Shown here in pieces: positions 9,630 to 20,298 of a DNA stretch of 64,000 bases. Source of the DNA: Azospirillum sp. (GTDB lineage Bacteria; Pseudomonadota; Alphaproteobacteria; Azospirillales; Azospirillaceae); contig JAIXPD010000008.1 in NCBI GenBank assembly GCA_027486405.1, forward strand, positions 1 through 64,000, written 5' to 3'. The notes beneath the pieces are model-generated. The model was not told where the DNA came from. It was given only the letters and a program-made list of their open reading frames with translations, and did no database searches. The position numbers were made by a program, and so were the translations under genes. Within the stretch, counting starts at the first letter, position 1, and every line of letters starts with the position of its first letter.

Positions 9630-10565
9630 GTGGCAAACAATCGCGGTAATGCGGACGGCCTGTTTCAGCAGACCCTCAAGACGTCGGCGGTCATCGCTGG
9701 TGTTGGTCTGCACTCTGGTGCCATCGTCACGCTGACGATTTCCCCTGCCGATGCGAATTCTGGCATCACCTTTGTCCGCACCGACCGCCGTGGGGCGGAG
9801 GGCGTGATCCCGGCGCGCTGGGACACGGTGGTCGACACCCGGATGTGCACCGTGATCGGCAACGAGCACGGCGTGACCATCGGAACCATCGAACATCTGA
9901 TGTCGGCCCTGTCCGGCTGCGGCATCGACAACGCGGTCGTGTCGTTGGACGGCATCGAGGTGCCGATCATGGACGGCAGCGCCGCCCCCTTCGTCGCCGC
10001 CATCGAACAGGCGGGCATCGCCATCCAGTCCGCGCCGCGCCGCGTCATCCGCATCCTGAAGCCGGTCAGCGTCGGCGACGGCGTCAAAAGCGCCTCCTTC
10101 GCGCCCGACGACGCCACCACCTACAGCTTTGAGATCGATTTCGAAAGCGCCGCCATCTCCCGCCAAGCCCGCGCGGTGGAGTTGGACAGCGACGTGTTCA
10201 AGGACGAGATCAGCCGCGCCCGCACCTTCGGTTTCCTGCACGAGGTCGAGGGGCTGCGCAAGATGGGCCTGGCCCGGGGCGGTTCGCTGGACAACGCCGT
10301 GGTGATTTCCGGCGACACGGTGATGAACGCCGAAGGGCTGCGCTTCACCGACGAGTTCGTGCGTCACAAGATCCTCGACGCCGTCGGCGATCTGTATCTG
10401 GCCGGGGCCAAGATCATCGGCCATTTCCACGGCGTCCGCGCCGGTCACGCCCTGAACAACCAATTGCTGCGCGCGCTGTTCGCCGACCGCAGCGCGTGGC
10501 GTTACGAAATCCAGTCCCCGGCCCTGCCGGTGTCCAGCCCGGTTTACGCGCTGGCGGTCGCCTGA
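9630..10565 (+). CDS. lpxC: UDP-3-O-acyl-N-acetylglucosamine deacetylase LpxC
   Basis: LpxC carries out the first committed step of lipid A synthesis, a zinc-dependent deacetylation in the cytoplasm. 311 aa from a GTG start, normal for the family. Zinc and catalytic residues are visible: His in GTIEHLMSAL, His and Asp in RHKILDAVGDLYLAG, and the catalytic His in GHFHGVRAGHALN. The family start motif GVGLHSG (about 24-30) is intact. As in other Proteobacteria it closes the mur-fts cluster, but here it has its own terminators on both sides. Confidence 0.97.
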   Translation: MANNRGNADGLFQQTLKTSAVIAGVGLHSGAIVTLTISPADANSGITFVRTDRRGAEGVIPARWDTVVDTRMCTVIGNEHGVTIGTIEHLMSALSGCGIDNAVVSLDGIEVPIMDGSAAPFVAAIEQAGIAIQSAPRRVIRILKPVSVGDGVKSASFAPDDATTYSFEIDFESAAISRQARAVELDSDVFKDEISRARTFGFLHEVEGLRKMGLARGGSLDNAVVISGDTVMNAEGLRFTDEFVRHKILDAVGDLYLAGAKIIGHFHGVRAGHALNNQLLRALFADRSAWRYEIQSPALPVSSPVYALAVA

Positions 10566-10616
10566 CCCAATCAGGCTCCCCGCGCGTCCGTCATCCCAGC
10601 AGCACCCTCCACAACG

Positions 10617-10652
10617 AAAAACGCCCTCCCCCGACCGGGGAGGGCGTTTTTT
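10617..10652 (+). terminator. Bidirectional terminator between lpxC and the hemerythrin gene
   Basis: An 11-bp perfect stem, ACGCCCTCCCC pairing GGGGAGGGCGT (10621-10647), has a 5-nt loop, an A run on its left and a T run on its right. It can end transcription of lpxC (+) and of the convergent hemerythrin gene (-). Confidence 0.9.
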
Positions 10653-10751
10653 GTGACCGCGTTTTCACCGCAAGGCGGCAAAAAGAACGGCGTCGCCCCC
10701 GGTGGAGGGCGACGCCGAATCGGACGCGTGCCGTGCGATGCCCGGCAGGCG

Positions 10752-11180
10752 TTATCCGACAAGCTCCGCCGGTTGGCGCGCGGCACCGCTGCCCGCGTAT
10801 TCGCCGAATCGGGTGTCTTCCTTCAGAATGTGCTTGCCCAGCCAGGCCGCACAGAAGTCAAACACCTCCTCGCCGCTGATGCCCGCGCGGTTGGCGACAA
10901 AGCCATCGCGGTACGCCTCCACCTGTCGGGTCAGGGCGTCGTGCAGCGCCTTGTGGGCGGCGAAGGTCGGGTAGTTCGACCGCTGCATGCACGCCTCTTC
11001 CGCCGCGAAATGGTGGCGGGTGTAGGCGATCAGTTCATCCAGAATGGCTTCGATGAGGGCCGGGTCCTGGCGGTTGGCGTCGTCGGACAGCTTGTTGACG
11101 ATGCCGATCAGGGTGCGATGATCCTCGTCCAGATCATCGATGCCCACGCTCATCCAGCGGGACCATTGTATGGGTTCCAT
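10752..11180 (-). CDS. Bacteriohemerythrin
   Basis: 142-residue single-domain hemerythrin, a soluble di-iron protein that binds O2 or NO. The ligand pattern can be followed: His in DEDHRTL, His and Glu in RHHFAAEE, the pair HKALH, and His plus Asp in GKHILKEDTRF. It starts MEPIQWSRWMSVGIDDLDEDH, typical of bacteriohemerythrins. It stands alone, convergent with lpxC. Known roles in the family include O2 delivery and sensing for motility or respiration; which applies here is not shown by the sequence. Confidence 0.92.
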   Translation of the reverse strand: MEPIQWSRWMSVGIDDLDEDHRTLIGIVNKLSDDANRQDPALIEAILDELIAYTRHHFAAEEACMQRSNYPTFAAHKALHDALTRQVEAYRDGFVANRAGISGEEVFDFCAAWLGKHILKEDTRFGEYAGSGAARQPAELVG

Positions 11181-11396
11181 GGCGTTTCCTTCCCGTGCCG
11201 TATGGCCTTGCCGCGCCGGTGATGGGCGTGGCGTGACGGCCCATGGCGTGCGGACGTTGATCGCCCGTCATCCTGGGTCCGTCATGCTGGCCGTCCGGGT
11301 TTGGTGGGCGGGTGCCCGCCGCCCCGGATCGTCCAGCAGCGTTTTCTTATGTCAGCGCGTTCGCGCCCCGACGTCAACCAGGGTTGTCCCGCGTGC

Positions 11397-11570
11397 CAGG
11401 GCAATCGGGTGAAGGCTTGAAATTCCTCCATTAGGACATTCGTCATCCCCGCGAAGGCGGGGAACCAGAGTTCGCAGAGTGGTTCTGACGGGAAAGCCTG
11501 GATCCCCGCCTTCGCGGGGATGACGGTAAATTCTTCGTATAGGTTTATATACCTTCAAGCGATTGCCCTG
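11397..11570. mobile_element. Short element with terminal inverted repeats and target duplication (copy D)
   Basis: The stretch begins CAGGGCAATCG (11397-11407) and ends CGATTGCCCTG (11560-11570), a perfect 11-bp inverted repeat. It is flanked on both sides by the same 10 bp, TCCCGCGTGC (11387-11396 and 11571-11580), as expected of a target site duplication. It encodes nothing. Its ends match those of three longer elements at 14763, 45505 and 58278, but its interior is different and contains a separate palindromic repeat. It fills most of the 475-bp gap between the hemerythrin and ligA genes. Confidence 0.75.
11441..11525. repeat. REP-like inverted repeat nested inside copy D
   Basis: Two 23-bp arms (11441-11463 and 11503-11525) are exact inverted copies, beginning CGTCATCCCC and ending GGGGATGACG. 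Each arm is itself a hairpin, CCCCGCGAAGGCGGGG. The 39-bp middle is unrelated. This is the widely found proteobacterial type of intergenic palindrome of the form GTCATCCCCGC. Confidence 0.8.
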
Positions 11571-11655
11571 TCCCGCGTGCGACATTTTGGCGATGGCCCG
11601 TTGGGAAGGCGCTGGGGAGGCGCTGGGGACATCGCGGGGGATCCCCCACGGCCGA

Positions 11656-14725
<3,070 letters not shown>

Positions 14726-14762
14726 AAGCGGGTTCGTCGCGCTCTGCGCCAAACCATCACCC

Positions 14763-15029
14763 ACAGCAATCGCTTGAACGAGCGATCATCATCGCACAAG
14801 CAAGAACAGACACGGATTGCACGGACAAAATTAGGGATTGAACGGATTTATGATCCCAATCGCTTCGCCAATCCCGCAATCGCTTCGCCAATCCCGTCAT
14901 GAGGTTTGTTGCCAGATCGCAAACAGGATGATTCTGAGACGCGTTCCGCGAAATCCGTGGAAAAATCCGTGAAATCTGTGGCAACTCTTGTTCTGGCTGG
15001 CCGCAGGATGCTTCAAGCAACCAACCCGG
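14763..15029 (+). mobile_element. Intergenic element with inverted ends (copy A)
   Basis: The element starts ACAGCAATCGCTTGAACGAG and ends with TTCAAGC followed by a degraded end. It is flanked by CCATCACCC on both sides (14754-14762 and 15030-15038). It aligns along its length with copy C read on the - strand: a hairpin at the left end (ATCGCT/AGCGAT), the motif ACACGGATT.CACGGAC, a middle CCCGTCATGAGGTTTG, and an inverted AATCCGTGAAATC near the right end. It contains an internal duplication of CAATCGCTTCGCCAATCCCG. It encodes no protein. It occupies the convergent gap between a hypothetical gene and recN, and its right flank overlaps the recN stop codon. Confidence 0.75.
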
Positions 15030-15032
15030 CCA

Positions 15033-16712
15033 TCACCCCCGCCCGGCGATCAGGCTTTCGGCGGCGGCGCGGGCTTCCGCCGTCACGGTGGCCCCGGACA
15101 GCATGCGGGCGATCTCCTCGCGGCGTTCGTCGCCGTCCAGTTCGGCCACGCCAGTCGTCACCTGTTCGCCCGTCTGGGTCTTCTGCACCTTCAGATGCAC
15201 CGCCCCGCGCGCGGCCACCTGCGGGCTGTGCGTGACCACCAGCACCTGAAGGCTTTGCCCCAAAACGGCCAAGCGGTCGCCCACGGCGGCGGCCACCGCC
15301 CCGCCGATGCCGGTGTCCACCTCGTCGAACACCAGCGTGCCGACGGTGGAGGTCTGGGCCAGCACCACCTTGAGCGCCAGCATGAAGCGGGCCAATTCGC
15401 CGCCCGAGGCGATCTTGTTCAGCGCGCCCGGCGGGGAACCGGGGTTGGTCGCCACCTGGAAGGCGACGCGGTCGATGCCCGCCGCCGACCATTCCGATTC
15501 GTCGAGCGGCTCGACCAGCGTGCGGAACTTCGCCTTGTCCATCTTCAACGGGGCGAGTTCGACCGCCACCGCCGCGTCCAACCGGCCCGACGCCGCGCGC
15601 CGCTCCGCGCTCAGCGCGTCGGCGGCGCTGTGGTAGGCGTTGCGGGCAACCGCCGCTTCCTTGGCCAGACGGGTCAGCAGATCGCCTTGGTCTTCGATCA
15701 GCAGCAAGCGCCCGGCCATCTCCTCGCGCAGCGCGGCCAGCGCGTCCACCGCCACCCCGTGCTTGCGGGCGGCGGCGCGCAGGGCGAACAGGCGGTCTTC
15801 CAGCTTTTCCAGCGCGCGCGGATCCATATCGACGCCGCTGGACACGGCCTGAAGCCCGGCGATGCCGTCGGCCGCTTCCGTCGCCGCGCGGTCAAGCGCC
15901 GCGATCACCGGGTCGAGCGCGCCGCCCGCCTTGTCGGCCAGACGCGACAGGGTGCGGATGGCCGACGCCAGGGCGCGTTCCACCCCCCGGTCGCCCGACA
16001 GGTCGGCGAAAGCGGCGTTCAGGCCATCGACCAGCTTTTCGCGGTGCATCAGCACGGCGCGCGATTCGGCAAGCTCGGCCTCTTCCCCCGCGCGCGGGGC
16101 CAGCGCGTCCAGTTCGGCCACGGCGTGGCGGAGATACTCCTCCTCCGACCGGGCGCGGGCGATGTCGGCGGCGGCGGTGTGGCGGGCGTCCTCCACCTGA
16201 CGCCACGCCCGGTGCGCGGCGGCGACCTGCGCGGCGCGGGCGGACAGACCGGCGTAGGCGTCGAGCACGCCACGATGGGTTTGCGGGTTGAGCAGGCCGT
16301 GGGTGTCGAACTGGCCATGCACCTCGACCAGCTCTTCGCCCAGCTTTTTCAACAAGGCAACGCCAACCGCCTGATCGTTCACCCAGGCGCGGCTGCGCCC
16401 GTCGGCGCTGACGGTGCGGCGCACCACCAGACGGCCATCGGCGTTGGCGTCGGCGTCCAGCCCCTGTTCCTTCAGGATGGCAAAGGCCGGGTGATCGCCC
16501 GACAGTTCGAATTCGGCGGTGACGGAGGCCTGATCGGCCCCGTGGCGCACCAGCCCGGATTCGGCCCGCGCGCCCAGCGCCAAGCCCAGCGCGTCGAGCA
16601 GAATGGACTTGCCCGCCCCCGTTTCGCCGGTGAGCACGCACAGCCCCCGGCGAAAGGACAGAACCAGTTTTTCGATCAGGACAACGTCCCGGATCGTCAG
16701 GGACGCCAGCAT
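15033..16712 (-). CDS. recN: DNA repair protein RecN
   Basis: RecN is an SMC-like ATPase that acts at DNA double-strand breaks. 559 aa from the ATG at 16712, the usual length. The start MLASLTIRDVVLIEKL is family-typical, the Walker A is GETGAGKS, the middle is a long coiled coil rich in Ala, Glu and Arg, and the C-terminal half has the ABC signature ASGGELARFMLALK and Walker B LVFDEVDTGIGG. It starts 8 nt after the bamD stop, so the two genes are probably cotranscribed. The gene ends inside the flanking repeat of element copy A. Confidence 0.96.
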   Translation of the reverse strand: MLASLTIRDVVLIEKLVLSFRRGLCVLTGETGAGKSILLDALGLALGARAESGLVRHGADQASVTAEFELSGDHPAFAILKEQGLDADANADGRLVVRRTVSADGRSRAWVNDQAVGVALLKKLGEELVEVHGQFDTHGLLNPQTHRGVLDAYAGLSARAAQVAAAHRAWRQVEDARHTAAADIARARSEEEYLRHAVAELDALAPRAGEEAELAESRAVLMHREKLVDGLNAAFADLSGDRGVERALASAIRTLSRLADKAGGALDPVIAALDRAATEAADGIAGLQAVSSGVDMDPRALEKLEDRLFALRAAARKHGVAVDALAALREEMAGRLLLIEDQGDLLTRLAKEAAVARNAYHSAADALSAERRAASGRLDAAVAVELAPLKMDKAKFRTLVEPLDESEWSAAGIDRVAFQVATNPGSPPGALNKIASGGELARFMLALKVVLAQTSTVGTLVFDEVDTGIGGAVAAAVGDRLAVLGQSLQVLVVTHSPQVAARGAVHLKVQKTQTGEQVTTGVAELDGDERREEIARMLSGATVTAEARAAAESLIAGRG

Positions 16713-16720
16713 GGAGCGGC

Positions 16721-17545
16721 CTAGAACAGGGAGTTCCAGGCTTTGCTGAGCCAGGACTTCTCGTTTCGCTCGGGGGTGAGCTTGGCGTCCACCAGAAGAG
16801 CGTAGCTGTCCGTGTACCATTCGCTGCCGGGGAAGTTGTGGCCGAGCACGGCTGCGGCGGTCTTGGCTTCGTCGGTCACGCCCAGCGCCAGATAGCATTC
16901 CACCAGACGGTGCAGCGCCTCGGCGACGTGGGAGGTGGTCTGGTAGTTTTCCACGACCACGCGGAAACGACCGATGGCGGAGGTGTATTGCTGCTGGCGC
17001 AGGTAGAACCGCCCGACCTCCATCTCCTTGCCGGCAAGGTGATCGTTGGTCAGGTCGATTTTCAGCTTGGCGTCACGAGCGTATTGGCTGTCCGGGAAAC
17101 GGCGCACCACCTCCGACAGCGCGTCGAGCGCCAGACGGGTCATGCGCTGGTCACGGCGCACGTCGGTGATCTGCTCGTAATAGGACAAGGCCCGCATGTA
17201 ATAGGCGTAGGCGATGTCCGGGTTGCCCGGATGAAGCTGGATGAAGCGGTCGAGCGCCAGAATGGCGTCGTCGTACTTCAAATCCTGGTAATGGGCGTAG
17301 GCGGCGAGCAATTGCGCCTTGCTGGCCGATTCCGAATAGGGGTGCTGACGCTCGACCTCGTCGTACAGCTTGGCCGCCTTCTTGAAGGCGTCCTCCTTCA
17401 TCGCGCCATCGGCTTCGGACAGAAGCTGATCGGCGGACCGTTCGACGTAGGCGTCCTCTTTGGTCGAGGAACAGGCGGCGAGCGTGGCGGACAGGAGAAT
17501 GGCCGTCAGCGGCAGGCGATAGGAGCGAGGCAGCATCGTCGTCAT
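16721..17545 (-). CDS. bamD: Outer-membrane assembly lipoprotein BamD
   Basis: BamD (ComL) is the essential lipoprotein of the BAM complex that inserts beta-barrel proteins into the outer membrane. 274 aa. It has a lipoprotein signal peptide with lipobox LAAC followed by SSTKED, then TPR-type helices: QLLSEADGAMKEDAFKKAAKLYDEVERQ and several repeats of the same style. The start is ATG 17545 with a second in-frame ATG three codons on. It is the first gene of a bamD-recN pair. Confidence 0.95.
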   Translation of the reverse strand: MTTMLPRSYRLPLTAILLSATLAACSSTKEDAYVERSADQLLSEADGAMKEDAFKKAAKLYDEVERQHPYSESASKAQLLAAYAHYQDLKYDDAILALDRFIQLHPGNPDIAYAYYMRALSYYEQITDVRRDQRMTRLALDALSEVVRRFPDSQYARDAKLKIDLTNDHLAGKEMEVGRFYLRQQQYTSAIGRFRVVVENYQTTSHVAEALHRLVECYLALGVTDEAKTAAAVLGHNFPGSEWYTDSYALLVDAKLTPERNEKSWLSKAWNSLF

Positions 17546-17566
17546 AAGCTCTTTCAGCGTTGCCCC

Positions 17567-17597
17567 TGTATAGCACGCTGGGGTGCGGGCGCAGCAA
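17567..17597 (-). promoter_or_regulatory. Possible bamD promoter
   Basis: Read on the - strand, TATACA (17567-17572) lies 22 nt before the bamD start, with TTGCTG (17592-17597) upstream. The 19-bp spacing is long, so only the -10 box is convincing. The same GTGCTATACA sequence recurs upstream of uvrD. Confidence 0.35.
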
Positions 17598-17649
17598 GTG
17601 GTTCTCGGGCTTCCCGACCGGAAGGGCCGTGATGAATTGCGGTGTCGGA

Positions 17650-18387
17650 TCAACCGAACAGCGCGTCGATGTCCGCCTGGCTGATGTTGCCGCTGTCGGG
17701 GGTGAATTCGGCGGGGCCGTGCAGATCCAGATTTTCGTCCTTCTTGGTGACGGACGGCGGCAGCGGCATCGCTTCGAATTCGCGCTTGTTCCACAGCCCC
17801 ATCATCGCGTCCACGCGCTCTTCGATGAAGGCCATGGCGCGCACCACCTTGGTGATGCGCTGGCCGGTCAGATCCTGGAAGTTGCAGGCCTCATAGATGC
17901 GGACGATGACGTCGGCCATGTCGTTCACGCGGTCGCGCTGATAGCCTTCCGGCATCGACGACTTCAGCTCCGACATCACCTCGTCCAGCTCTTCGGCGCA
18001 GGCCATGATGGTGTTGGTCGCGGCCTCCGTCGCCGACACGACGGCGCTCAGCTCCTGGCTGGCCTGCTGGAACTTGTCCTCGCCCCCGGCCAGCGGGTGG
18101 CGGATGGCGGCCATTTCAACCTTGGTCGCCTTGATGCGGCCGGAGATGTCGGCGATTTCGACCTGGATCTGATCGATCTGCGCCGCGTCCATCGTCAGGA
18201 AGCGGTCGAGCTTCTCGCCCAGCGTGCCGATGGCGCGCAGAACCTCGGTGTTGTCCATCGTGACGGTCTGCACCGCCGTGACCGCCGGAGCGGCGGCGGC
18301 CGATTCATCGACCAGCGCCTGGAAGGGATGCCCCGTCTTGCGGGCCTTCTGAAGCTCGGCCATGAAGGGCTTGGACATCTGCTTCAT
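17650..18387 (-). CDS. cheZ: CheZ-family phosphatase, single C-terminal docking peptide
   Basis: CheZ dephosphorylates CheY-P. About 245 aa from the ATG at 18387; a GTG at 18444 and an ATG at 18378 are alternatives. The central coiled-coil region carries ACNFQDLTGQRITKVV, which includes the Asp and Gln expected to be catalytic (D143 and Q147 in E. coli CheZ). The protein ends NISQADIDALFG, matching the C-terminal CheY-binding peptide of CheZ and resembling the CheY-P motif at the start of FliM. Third gene of the cheY-cheZ-cheZ block, with 195 nt (18388-18582) between it and the gene before. Confidence 0.87.
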   Translation of the reverse strand: MKQMSKPFMAELQKARKTGHPFQALVDESAAAAPAVTAVQTVTMDNTEVLRAIGTLGEKLDRFLTMDAAQIDQIQVEIADISGRIKATKVEMAAIRHPLAGGEDKFQQASQELSAVVSATEAATNTIMACAEELDEVMSELKSSMPEGYQRDRVNDMADVIVRIYEACNFQDLTGQRITKVVRAMAFIEERVDAMMGLWNKREFEAMPLPPSVTKKDENLDLHGPAEFTPDSGNISQADIDALFG

Positions 18388-18582
18388 CCTTGGTCCCGCC
18401 TTTGTCGCTTGGCCGCACCCGGCCTTGAAGTGGTCGAATGACACGCGCGGGACACCGCACGCCGTCGCTTGATTAGCGCGATGCCGCCGCTGACCTGATT
18501 CCCGCCCCGCCGTTCACCGCAGCCGCCCCCCACCCGAACATCCGCCGACCCTGTTCACCGGCACCACGATTCACCCAACCAC

Positions 18583-19629
18583 TCAGCCGAACAGCGCGTC
18601 GATGGCCGCCTGATCGAGGGGTGTGGGCGGTTCCTCCGCCGCCGGGGGCGGTGGGGGCGCGGGTTTCGCGGCGGGTTTGCTGGCCTTGATCGACGGCCCC
18701 GGCGGCTTGGGCACGGGCTTTTTCGCCGGAGGCTCCGCCGGTTTGGGCGGCGGGGCATCGAACATGCTGTCGATGTCCGCCTGGCTCGCCTTGACCGGGG
18801 GCGCATCGAACATGTTGTCGATGTCGGCCTGGCTCGCCTGCACCGGGGCCGCGACCGGTTCGGGCGCGGGCGGTGGTGGCGGCGGTGGCGGCGGGGCCAC
18901 GGCCATGGGCGAATCGAACATGCTGTCCACATCCGCCTGACTGACGCCATGCCCGTCGAGTTGCGGGCCGTTCAGCAGATGCGCGTCGGGCCGCATGTCC
19001 ATCGGTTCTTCGACGGCGGCCATCTTGGCCAGACCGTCTTCGCCCCAGATGTTGATCATCGCGATGACGCGCTGTTCGATGTAGCGCAGCGCGTTCACCA
19101 CCTTGCTGGTCCGCTGACCGGTCAGGTCCTGGAACGAGCAGGCGGTGAAGATGTTGTTCACCTCGTTGTCGATGTCGCCGCACAGCGCGGTGTCGGCACC
19201 GGCGGCCCGCAGCTTGGCCGACAGATCCATCAGCCGCTCGGCGGCGTTCAGGATTTCGAACGAGGCGCGTTCGGTCGAGATGACGATGGCGTCAAGCTCG
19301 TTGGTGGCGGAGAGGATTTTGTCGCCAGCCCCGTCGGCGGGCCGCAGGGCTGCGACCTCCCGCCGGGCCTGTTCGATGGAGGCGGCCATTTCCATCAGCT
19401 CGCGCCGCAGAACGCCGACATGCTTGCCAGCCTCCACGGCGTCGTTCTGACGGTTCCAGGACGTGCGGAACTCCTGGAGCATCGCGCGAACCTCTTCCGT
19501 CGCGGCCCCAAGGGACCGGCGATGGAGACGACGCAGAAAGGCCCGCCCCTTGGTCGATCGAGCGATCGCTTCTTCGATCTGCTCAAACTCTTCCTCGGAC
19601 AGCTGTGCAAGCTGTTCCAACCCGTCCAC
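18583..19629 (-). CDS. CheZ-family phosphatase with four CheY-docking peptides
   Basis: 348 aa. The N-terminal part (about 1-200) is a CheZ-like helical region with ACSFQDLTGQRTSKVV, catalytic Asp and Gln at about 168 and 172. The C-terminal 120 residues are a Pro/Ala/Lys-rich tail that repeats one short motif: VSQADVDSMFD (229-239), ASQADIDNMFD (265-275), ASQADIDSMFD (281-291) and LDQAAIDALFG (338-348). In CheZ such a peptide occurs once, at the C-terminus, and holds CheY. The gene follows cheY by 17 nt. I infer a phosphatase or scaffold able to hold several CheY molecules. Confidence 0.85.
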   Translation of the reverse strand: MDGLEQLAQLSEEEFEQIEEAIARSTKGRAFLRRLHRRSLGAATEEVRAMLQEFRTSWNRQNDAVEAGKHVGVLRRELMEMAASIEQARREVAALRPADGAGDKILSATNELDAIVISTERASFEILNAAERLMDLSAKLRAAGADTALCGDIDNEVNNIFTACSFQDLTGQRTSKVVNALRYIEQRVIAMINIWGEDGLAKMAAVEEPMDMRPDAHLLNGPQLDGHGVSQADVDSMFDSPMAVAPPPPPPPPPAPEPVAAPVQASQADIDNMFDAPPVKASQADIDSMFDAPPPKPAEPPAKKPVPKPPGPSIKASKPAAKPAPPPPPAAEEPPTPLDQAAIDALFG

Positions 19630-19646
19630 TCCCCCAACCCGATGCG

Positions 19647-20012
19647 TCAGCCGCCGATGACCGCCTGGATCTTCATCTTCAGCGTGTCAGCGTTGAAGGG
19701 CTTGACGATGTAGTTGTTCACGCCCGCCTGCTTGGCCGCGATCACGTTCTCGGTCTTGCTTTCGGCCGTGACCATGATGAACGGGGTCGGCGCCAGCTTG
19801 GCGTCGGCGCGGATTTCCTTGAGGAGCTGGAGGCCGGTCATCGGCTCCATGTTCCAGTCGGAGATGATGAGGCCGAACTTGCTTTCGCGCAGCTTCGCCA
19901 AGGCCGACACGCCGTCGCCGGCCTCGTCGATGTCGGTGTAGCCGATCTGGGTCAACAGGTTCCGCACGATGCGCCGCATGGTGGCGTAATCATCGACGAC
20001 GAGGATCTTCAT
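19647..20012 (-). CDS. cheY: Chemotaxis response regulator CheY
   Basis: Single-domain receiver, 121 aa, that carries the chemotaxis signal from CheA to the flagellar motor. Acidic pair in LVVDDYATMRR, phospho-accepting Asp in IISDWNMEPMTG, conserved Thr in IMVTAESKTE and Lys in YIVKPFNADTL are all present. No output domain. First gene of a three-gene block with two CheZ-family genes on the - strand. There is a 286-bp upstream gap with a palindrome at 20121. Confidence 0.95.
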   Translation of the reverse strand: MKILVVDDYATMRRIVRNLLTQIGYTDIDEAGDGVSALAKLRESKFGLIISDWNMEPMTGLQLLKEIRADAKLAPTPFIMVTAESKTENVIAAKQAGVNNYIVKPFNADTLKMKIQAVIGG

Positions 20013-20120
20013 CTAGACGTCTCCGCATAAGTCCGTTGCCGGTGGATGATCCGGCGTTACGCTCACCCGGCGCAGGGCCGCGCCGTAATCCGGGAAGTGT
20101 GTGCCAACTGTGATGCCCTA

Positions 20121-20135
20121 ACTTTTCTGAAAAGT
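20121..20135. promoter_or_regulatory. 15-bp palindrome upstream of cheY
   Basis: ACTTTTCTGAAAAGT is a perfect inverted repeat around a central T, located 109 bp upstream of the cheY start in a locally AT-richer stretch. It could be an operator. No convincing -10/-35 pair was found beside it. Confidence 0.35.
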
Positions 20136-20298
20136 CATCCCTTTGAGACACAGTGAAGCAGGCTGGTAAAGAACGGGTTACTGAACCGATCCGGACCTTG
20201 CCAGATTCGTCCGGCGAACGCACGGGTTGATTTCACCACAGCCGCGCGTTCTACCGTTTTCCTTGCCGCCTCCCCCCGGGCACACCCGCCCCTGATTC

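Noticed and set aside
6702..10463. Very long open frame on the - strand across ftsZ and lpxC
   Set aside because: It runs antisense to clear genes; long stop-free antisense frames are expected at this GC content. Its product has biased His/Gly/Arg composition and no motifs.
14810..15020. Short frames inside the element copies
   Set aside because: They are not conserved between copies A, B and C, which share DNA but not reading frames.
20070..20110. Possible sigma-54 site TGGCAC before cheY
   Set aside because: The TGGCAC is followed by ACACTTCCC, which lacks the TTGC/GC element at -12.
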